Source of the DNA: CAZVGZ01 sp964627605
GTDB taxonomy: Bacteria > Latescibacterota > MWCZ01 > CAZVGZ01
Length of the DNA: 64,000 nt
Assembly: GCA_964627605.1 (NCBI GenBank)
Contig: CAZVGZ010000015.1
Coordinates: forward strand, 1-64,000
Direction: 5' to 3'
Shown here: piece after piece, positions 60,136 through 64,000 of the stretch
How positions within the stretch are numbered: the stretch's first letter is position 1
How the letters are laid out: every line of letters starts with the position of its first letter
The notes under the pieces: model-generated
Seen by the model: the letters and a program-made list of their open reading frames with translations, nothing else
Database searches by the model: none
What the model was told of the DNA's origin: nothing
Made by a program: the position numbers and the translations under genes

Positions 60136-60861
60136 ATGACGACGAGATGCTTTTTGGGCACGATCGCAGTGTTGGTGGGCTTCAATAATAGTGCGATCGT
60201 CCTGGCGACCACACCACAGATCAATATCCATCATGGTAGAATGTGGACGACGCTAGACTACGACGGCGCTGATGGGTGGGACTCGTATATCATCTATCCC
60301 GGCGGGGTTCCAATACGTGCGAACCCTGATGTATACCCGCTTACCCGGCAGTGGAACGACCACACGCGCAAGGCTGGCACATATTTCATGAGCACCGATT
60401 GGGTGGGGCCGGATGATGTGATGTACCCCCACGCGATGTCGTACATGTTCCGCAGCTACGACTACGCGTATCCACCGGTTTTCGACGGTACGAGCCGCAC
60501 CGGGTCTGGACCGATGGCGTTCGTCTGGCCACTGGGGATGATCCGGGACCTTCGCTGGTCCAGGCCGAATGTCGTCGTTGGCGACGGTTACTACAATCTA
60601 GAGGTAGATTTCGAGGGCCCGATGGGCGAGAGCGCCGCCTTTTCCGGGTACGGTAACGACATGCGTCCGCCATTCACAGTCGCACCGAACCTAGTAACAG
60701 AAATGGCAAGCGAGGCCCAGGAACGCCCAGACGACTACCGCGATCTGGTGGTTCGGGTAGCAGGCTACTCAGCGCGTTTTACCGCTCTCTCCACAGCCAC
60801 CCAGGATGAGATTATCGCCGTTCGCTGGAGAATTCGCTTGTTACTTAGCCACCGAGGGTGA
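60136..60861 (+). CDS. Chimeric ORF: secreted hypothetical N-terminus joined to a glycyl-radical-enzyme tail
   Basis: 241 residues from ATG 60136. Residues 1-24 form a signal peptide (FLGTIAVLVGFNNSAIVLA). Residues about 30-185 are aromatic- and Gly-rich (GRMWTTLDYDGADGWDSYI; GTYFMSTDWVGPDDVMYPHA) and look like the start of a large surface protein. From about residue 188 the sequence is LVTEMASEAQERPDDYRDL, then VVRVAGYSARF and STATQDEIIA, which matches the PROSITE glycyl-radical pattern (V-x-R-V-A-G-Y-x-A) and the C-terminal ending of pyruvate-formate-lyase-type enzymes. Such a domain is normally fused to a 700-residue barrel and needs a cytosolic activase. I read this as an in-frame fusion of two gene fragments. 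Whether it is expressed is unknown. Confidence 0.6.
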   Translation: MTTRCFLGTIAVLVGFNNSAIVLATTPQINIHHGRMWTTLDYDGADGWDSYIIYPGGVPIRANPDVYPLTRQWNDHTRKAGTYFMSTDWVGPDDVMYPHAMSYMFRSYDYAYPPVFDGTSRTGSGPMAFVWPLGMIRDLRWSRPNVVVGDGYYNLEVDFEGPMGESAAFSGYGNDMRPPFTVAPNLVTEMASEAQERPDDYRDLVVRVAGYSARFTALSTATQDEIIAVRWRIRLLLSHRG

Positions 60862-61329
60862 GTGGACGTGGTTAGCGAGCTGAAAACTACTGGGCCGATC
60901 GAGTTCACCGGCGTCAACGCTGATCGAATGCTTAATGCAGATGTCCTCGCAGAACTGACACCCAGTGCATTTTTTGGGGTCCACGGCGGCGATCCGGTTC
61001 GTCATCATCGCAGGATGGTCGTCATTCACCACCGACATTGATATCGCTTCGAACGGGCATACATCCATACACATTTCGCACCCTGAGCACATATCCGGGT
61101 CCACTTGCGCTTTAGGTATTGATTTCGCTTTGATCCGCGGAACCAGCTCATCGAACTCGTCCAAGACCGCATCTGATGGGCACCAGCGTCCGCAGTTCCG
61201 GCAATCGACACACAACTCAGCGATGACAAAGTGAGGCTCCTTCTTAGTGCCGATGATGGCGTCAGTTGGACACTTGAGAGCGCAAATGGTGCAGCCCGTG
61301 CAAGGTTCAGGGAGGATAGTGTGGGCCAT
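60841..61329 (-). CDS. Ferredoxin with four 4Fe-4S cluster motifs
   Basis: 162 residues from ATG 61329; the frame is open upstream but this start precedes the first cluster motif by few residues. Four cysteine motifs are present: CTGCTICALKCP, CVDCRNCGRWCP, CSGCEMCMDVCP and CTGCQFCEDIC, each of the C-x2-C-x2-C-x3-C type. It is soluble and has no signal peptide. It should carry electrons among redox enzymes, probably those of the adjacent minus-strand block (multihaem cytochrome, cupredoxin-like protein, single-helix protein). Its last 21 bases overlap the chimeric ORF on the plus strand. Confidence 0.85.
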   Translation of the reverse strand: MAHTILPEPCTGCTICALKCPTDAIIGTKKEPHFVIAELCVDCRNCGRWCPSDAVLDEFDELVPRIKAKSIPKAQVDPDMCSGCEMCMDVCPFEAISMSVVNDDHPAMMTNRIAAVDPKKCTGCQFCEDICIKHSISVDAGELDRPSSFQLANHVHSPSVAK

Positions 61330-61348
61330 ATGATGTCGGCAGCGGAAA

Positions 61349-61516
61349 CTATTCGCGCATGCGCTTGCCGATCTCCTCCTTCCTTCCATCCTTGATCAAG
61401 CGGTCATTCTTGCCAGCTTCAGAAAAGGCCAGCCACGTCAGATATATGACCGCCAACAGCATCCCGACTATCGGGATATTGTCCCCTTTTGTGATGATGG
61501 CAATGAAGTGTTCCAT
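61349..61516 (-). CDS. Small single-helix membrane protein in the electron-transfer block
   Basis: 55 residues from ATG 61516, read to TAG 61349-61351. It has one clear membrane helix, IPIVGMLLAVIYLTWLAF, between a short N-terminus (MEHFIAIITKGDN) and a charged C-terminus (KNDRLIKDGRKEEIGKRMRE). AGGACTAAAGA lies just upstream. It stands 3 bases downstream of the cupredoxin-like gene and 19 before the ferredoxin, so it is part of the operon. Small membrane anchors of this kind occur in cytochrome complexes; the exact role is not known. Confidence 0.75.
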   Translation of the reverse strand: MEHFIAIITKGDNIPIVGMLLAVIYLTWLAFSEAGKNDRLIKDGRKEEIGKRMRE

Positions 61517-61519
61517 TCT

Positions 61520-62296
61520 TTAGTCCTTCAGCACAAAGTCAACACTCGTCGATTGCCCGGCTGAGACCGTTACAGTCTTGGTGACCACGATCGGGTCTGA
61601 ATATGTTGGCCCCTGTGTAGCACTAGCTGCATTGGTGATCTGCCACCCCTCATGCCACATCTCGATCTGGTACTCACCAGGGGGTACTCCGTCCAGGCTG
61701 AATCGACCCTCAGCGTCGGTGGCTACCGCGTATGGATGTTCTGAGACGTAGACATAGGCGCTCATCCAGGTGTGCCCGGCGTCGCATGCTATCTCAACTA
61801 TCCCTGCCCTTTTGAGTTTTTTCCTGTTCCTCTGTCCTTGGATGGGCATCGCGAGGTTGAAGACAGTCCTTCTGTTGACGTAGCCGTGGACGTTGTGCAG
61901 CACATCGTCGCTGTTGATGATCTGGAGTTTGGAGTTCTTCGGAGCCACCTGCACATGGGGTACGTACTCGCACTCATCCTGGTCGATCCGCGGAGTTACC
62001 TCTCCAAAAGCCATCCCGCTGGAGATGTCTTTGAGATAGACCACTGCGTTTGCCACTCCACCCCCAGAGGCGACTATCAATCGGGGTGATTTCTTGCTGT
62101 CTCCGCATGTGCTTTGGTCTTTGCCAACCGCCAAACTCGGCTGCGAAGGCGTGCCCTCGAATGTCACGGCACCGGAGATGGTGCCTGGATTAGCGACCTC
62201 TACCTCATCGTATGCTGACGCGAGCATGGTTCCCAGCGCCAAGAGGGTGACAACTGCGACACCAACGCTCATTCGTTTTCGGAATATCGGTTTCAT
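61520..62296 (-). CDS. Secreted cupredoxin-like protein with carboxypeptidase-regulatory-type repeat
   Basis: 258 residues from ATG 62296, with GGAAAGGA upstream. A signal peptide (VAVVTLLALGTMLASA) precedes a domain with NPGTISGAVTFEGTPSQ. A cupredoxin-like part has KLQIINSDDVLHNVHGYVN and IVEIACDAGHTWMSAYVYV; the His near HNVH, and C-x3-H-x2-M, match the type 1 copper ligand set. The end, YAVATDAEGRFSLDGVPPGEY, is a carboxypeptidase-regulatory-like repeat. It is likely a periplasmic copper electron carrier. It follows the multihaem cytochrome by 26 bases. Confidence 0.72.
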   Translation of the reverse strand: MKPIFRKRMSVGVAVVTLLALGTMLASAYDEVEVANPGTISGAVTFEGTPSQPSLAVGKDQSTCGDSKKSPRLIVASGGGVANAVVYLKDISSGMAFGEVTPRIDQDECEYVPHVQVAPKNSKLQIINSDDVLHNVHGYVNRRTVFNLAMPIQGQRNRKKLKRAGIVEIACDAGHTWMSAYVYVSEHPYAVATDAEGRFSLDGVPPGEYQIEMWHEGWQITNAASATQGPTYSDPIVVTKTVTVSAGQSTSVDFVLKD

Positions 62297-62322
62297 AATC
62301 GATGTCCTTTCCATTCCTGATA

Positions 62323-64000
62323 TCAGTTCTTCTGTTTGAGCTCGTAGAGTGTAGCGGTGAGCGTCTCCATCTGCTTGATGGCGTCGCCGTCCATGATATC
62401 CCACAGCGGGGTCGAAAAACTAGTGGGGTCGTCATCGTCCTCAAGTGGGAAGAACGACGGCATTCGGGTCTCAGGCTGCAACGCTTGAGGGTCTTTGAGC
62501 CAATCCAGAATCCAACCGTAGCGAAGTCGTTCACGGGCCATGGACAGGTCCGGTGCCAGATCGGCAGCTTGCCGCCCTCCGCCGGCTGAAAGGTTGTGGC
62601 AGTTGAGGCATTTGAGTTTGGCGAATATCTCTGTGCCGATAGCCCGCTCGGCTGGCAGCATCTGGTCGGGTTGTGCAAAGTCGTGAAGGAAACGCTCTCC
62701 TGAGAGCACATAGAGGTACTCGACCAACGCTAACGCCTGTGCATCTGTAGTGGTGAAAGAAGGCATGCGAACCTTCAGCCAAGGTCGAAGCACGCTAGGG
62801 CTCTTTATGAAATTGAAGAGCCAGTCGCTGCGAACTTTTTTGCCCTCACCTTCAAGTGATGGCGGTGCCAGAGCCCTGTTATCATATCGCGCTACAATGT
62901 CACCTTCAACACCTGCAATGGTGTGGCAGCCACGACAGTTGAAATGCTCGGCGAGGAGCAGGCCTCGATCTGTACGCCGTTCAATGTCGTTTGGCACTGC
63001 GACGTAATGCTCGGTGATCCGCGTTGTACGAAGACTCATGAGAAAGACCAGAAGGCTTTCTACTTCGTCGTCGTTGAGAATGAAACTCGGCATGCGAAGG
63101 TTGGCACGGTCAGTGGCGAACACCCGTGGGTTCTTGAGTTTATTGGTGATCCAGCTCTGCCAAGTCTCTTCGACAGTTGGCCCGGTGTAGTTGGAGTTCA
63201 GAGTATTTCCAAAATCGAGCTCGTAGGGCTCCTTTGCGCCGATCCCATTTAGGGGCGGTGCTATACGCTCAGCTTTCTCAAATCCGTTGATTTCGTGACA
63301 GCCGAAGCACCCGTAGGTGCGAATCAGAAGTTCGCCCTCTTGGATGTTTGTCTCTGAGTTGAGTTCTGCATCCAGCCCAGACGTTTCCGCTTCTGGCTGC
63401 TGGTTGCCGCCGGTGAGATAGGCGGTGATGTCGGCGGCTTCGGCGTCCGACAACCGTAGATTTGGCATGCGAGTCGTTGGACTGTAATGCGTTGGGTTTT
63501 TGATCCAGTCATACACCCAATCAGCCGACCGCACTTTCGTTGAAACCGTCGTTATTTCCGGCGCAAAATCAAACCGCAGCCTGCGCTCTTCCCGCTCCCT
63601 ATCATCTGTCTTGTGGCAACCAGCACAACCGACACGATCCACCGTCTCCTTGCCCCTCGCAGCGTTGCCACGCGCCAACGCTTTCGAGTTTGAGGTCTGG
63701 TACGGCTCTGATGAGTCGATGAGATATGCAGCGATCTGAGTTGCTTGTGTGCGACTGAAGGTGAATGTGGGCATGCGTGTTCTCTCGTGAACTGTCCGTG
63801 GATTCTGGATCCAGTTTACGAGCCATCCCGATCGGTCTTTGCTGGCAACCCGACGCAACTCTGGACCGATCTTGACGAAGTTCTCATACCCTTCGACCTG
63901 ATGGCAGCCAAAACAGCCCAGATACCGAAATAGTTCTCTGCCTCTGTTTAGATCGTGGCCCCCAGGTATCGCCTCAATCTCCCTGTGGCACTGATTACAG
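62323..64000 (-). CDS. Multihaem c-type cytochrome (5' end outside window)
   Basis: The frame is open to the right edge, so at least 558 residues are seen and the start is outside. Six CXXCH haem motifs are visible: CNQCH, CFGCH, CAGCH, CFGCH, CRGCH and CLNCH, about 80-110 residues apart. Repeated units end in WxxxWIKNPxxxxPxTRMPN, with Met as distal ligand (RMPTF, RMPNL, RMPSF), as in tandem class I cytochrome c domains. The C-terminus is a plain helix (ALYELKQKN-type). It is the first seen gene of the minus-strand electron-transfer block and should be periplasmic. Confidence 0.9.
   Translation of the reverse strand, partial: CNQCHREIEAIPGGHDLNRGRELFRYLGCFGCHQVEGYENFVKIGPELRRVASKDRSGWLVNWIQNPRTVHERTRMPTFTFSRTQATQIAAYLIDSSEPYQTSNSKALARGNAARGKETVDRVGCAGCHKTDDREREERRLRFDFAPEITTVSTKVRSADWVYDWIKNPTHYSPTTRMPNLRLSDAEAADITAYLTGGNQQPEAETSGLDAELNSETNIQEGELLIRTYGCFGCHEINGFEKAERIAPPLNGIGAKEPYELDFGNTLNSNYTGPTVEETWQSWITNKLKNPRVFATDRANLRMPSFILNDDEVESLLVFLMSLRTTRITEHYVAVPNDIERRTDRGLLLAEHFNCRGCHTIAGVEGDIVARYDNRALAPPSLEGEGKKVRSDWLFNFIKSPSVLRPWLKVRMPSFTTTDAQALALVEYLYVLSGERFLHDFAQPDQMLPAERAIGTEIFAKLKCLNCHNLSAGGGRQAADLAPDLSMARERLRYGWILDWLKDPQALQPETRMPSFFPLEDDDDPTSFSTPLWDIMDGDAIKQMETLTATLYELKQKN

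Noticed and set aside
1..64000. tRNA, rRNA, CRISPR array, insertion sequence or prophage
   Set aside because: All larger gaps were read for cloverleaf ends, repeat arrays, transposase frames and terminal repeats; none found.

Overview
The window reads as chromosomal DNA of a Gram-negative, free-living bacterium of the FCB type, most like Candidatus Latescibacterota (WS3) or a relative such as Poribacteria. The pointers are outer-membrane barrels and lipoproteins, an Lgt with the GDGDYG-type signature common in the FCB group, a dapL-type lysine branch, and the run of sugar-catabolism families (Gfo/Idh/MocA, SMP-30, DUF2961, ceramidase-like, UroD-like, beta-helix) that fills genomes of these phyla. 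This placement is inference from gene content. No rRNA, tRNA, CRISPR array, insertion sequence or prophage was found.

Layout. 1-22.7 kb is accessory: the end of a GH2 beta-mannosidase, a pectin-lyase-type fragment, a GH67-like enzyme, a STAS-like protein, two tandem ABC exporter halves with an N-terminal zinc-ribbon extension, DUF547 and DUF2062 proteins, an acetyltransferase, a UroD-like methyltransferase, a YidD-TPR fusion, and a string of sugar/lipid catabolic genes (SMP-30, DUF2961, ceramidase-like, two Gfo/Idh/MocA). 22.7-27.4 kb is an iron block: a porin and a CX3CH lipoprotein, then feoB, a zinc-ribbon protein and a DtxR-FeoA regulator. Two near-perfect copies of one palindromic operator lie in front of the porin and feoB. 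27.9-31.6 kb is a copper operon csoR-lgt-copA behind a GC-rich CsoR-type operator. 31.9-35.6 kb is purL (with a PurS-like N-terminus) and purQ.

35.8-42.4 kb holds surface, membrane and catabolic genes. 42.5-59.9 kb is housekeeping: dapL-lysA-glnD, then rho, rpmE, a GT4 glycosyltransferase, prfA, serS, prmC, murA, an OmpA-type lipoprotein, an AEC transporter and asnB. 60-64 kb is a chimeric ORF ending in a glycyl-radical-enzyme tail, then a minus-strand electron-transfer block (multihaem cytochrome c, cupredoxin-like protein, single-helix protein, four-cluster ferredoxin) that runs off the right edge.

A notable theme is gene decay: at least five remnants or broken genes sit between intact ones (202-561, 13741-14127, 20856-21535, 36344-36490, 49478-50165), plus the chimeric ORF near 60 kb. 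One single-base break lies in a short homopolymer and could be a sequencing error.
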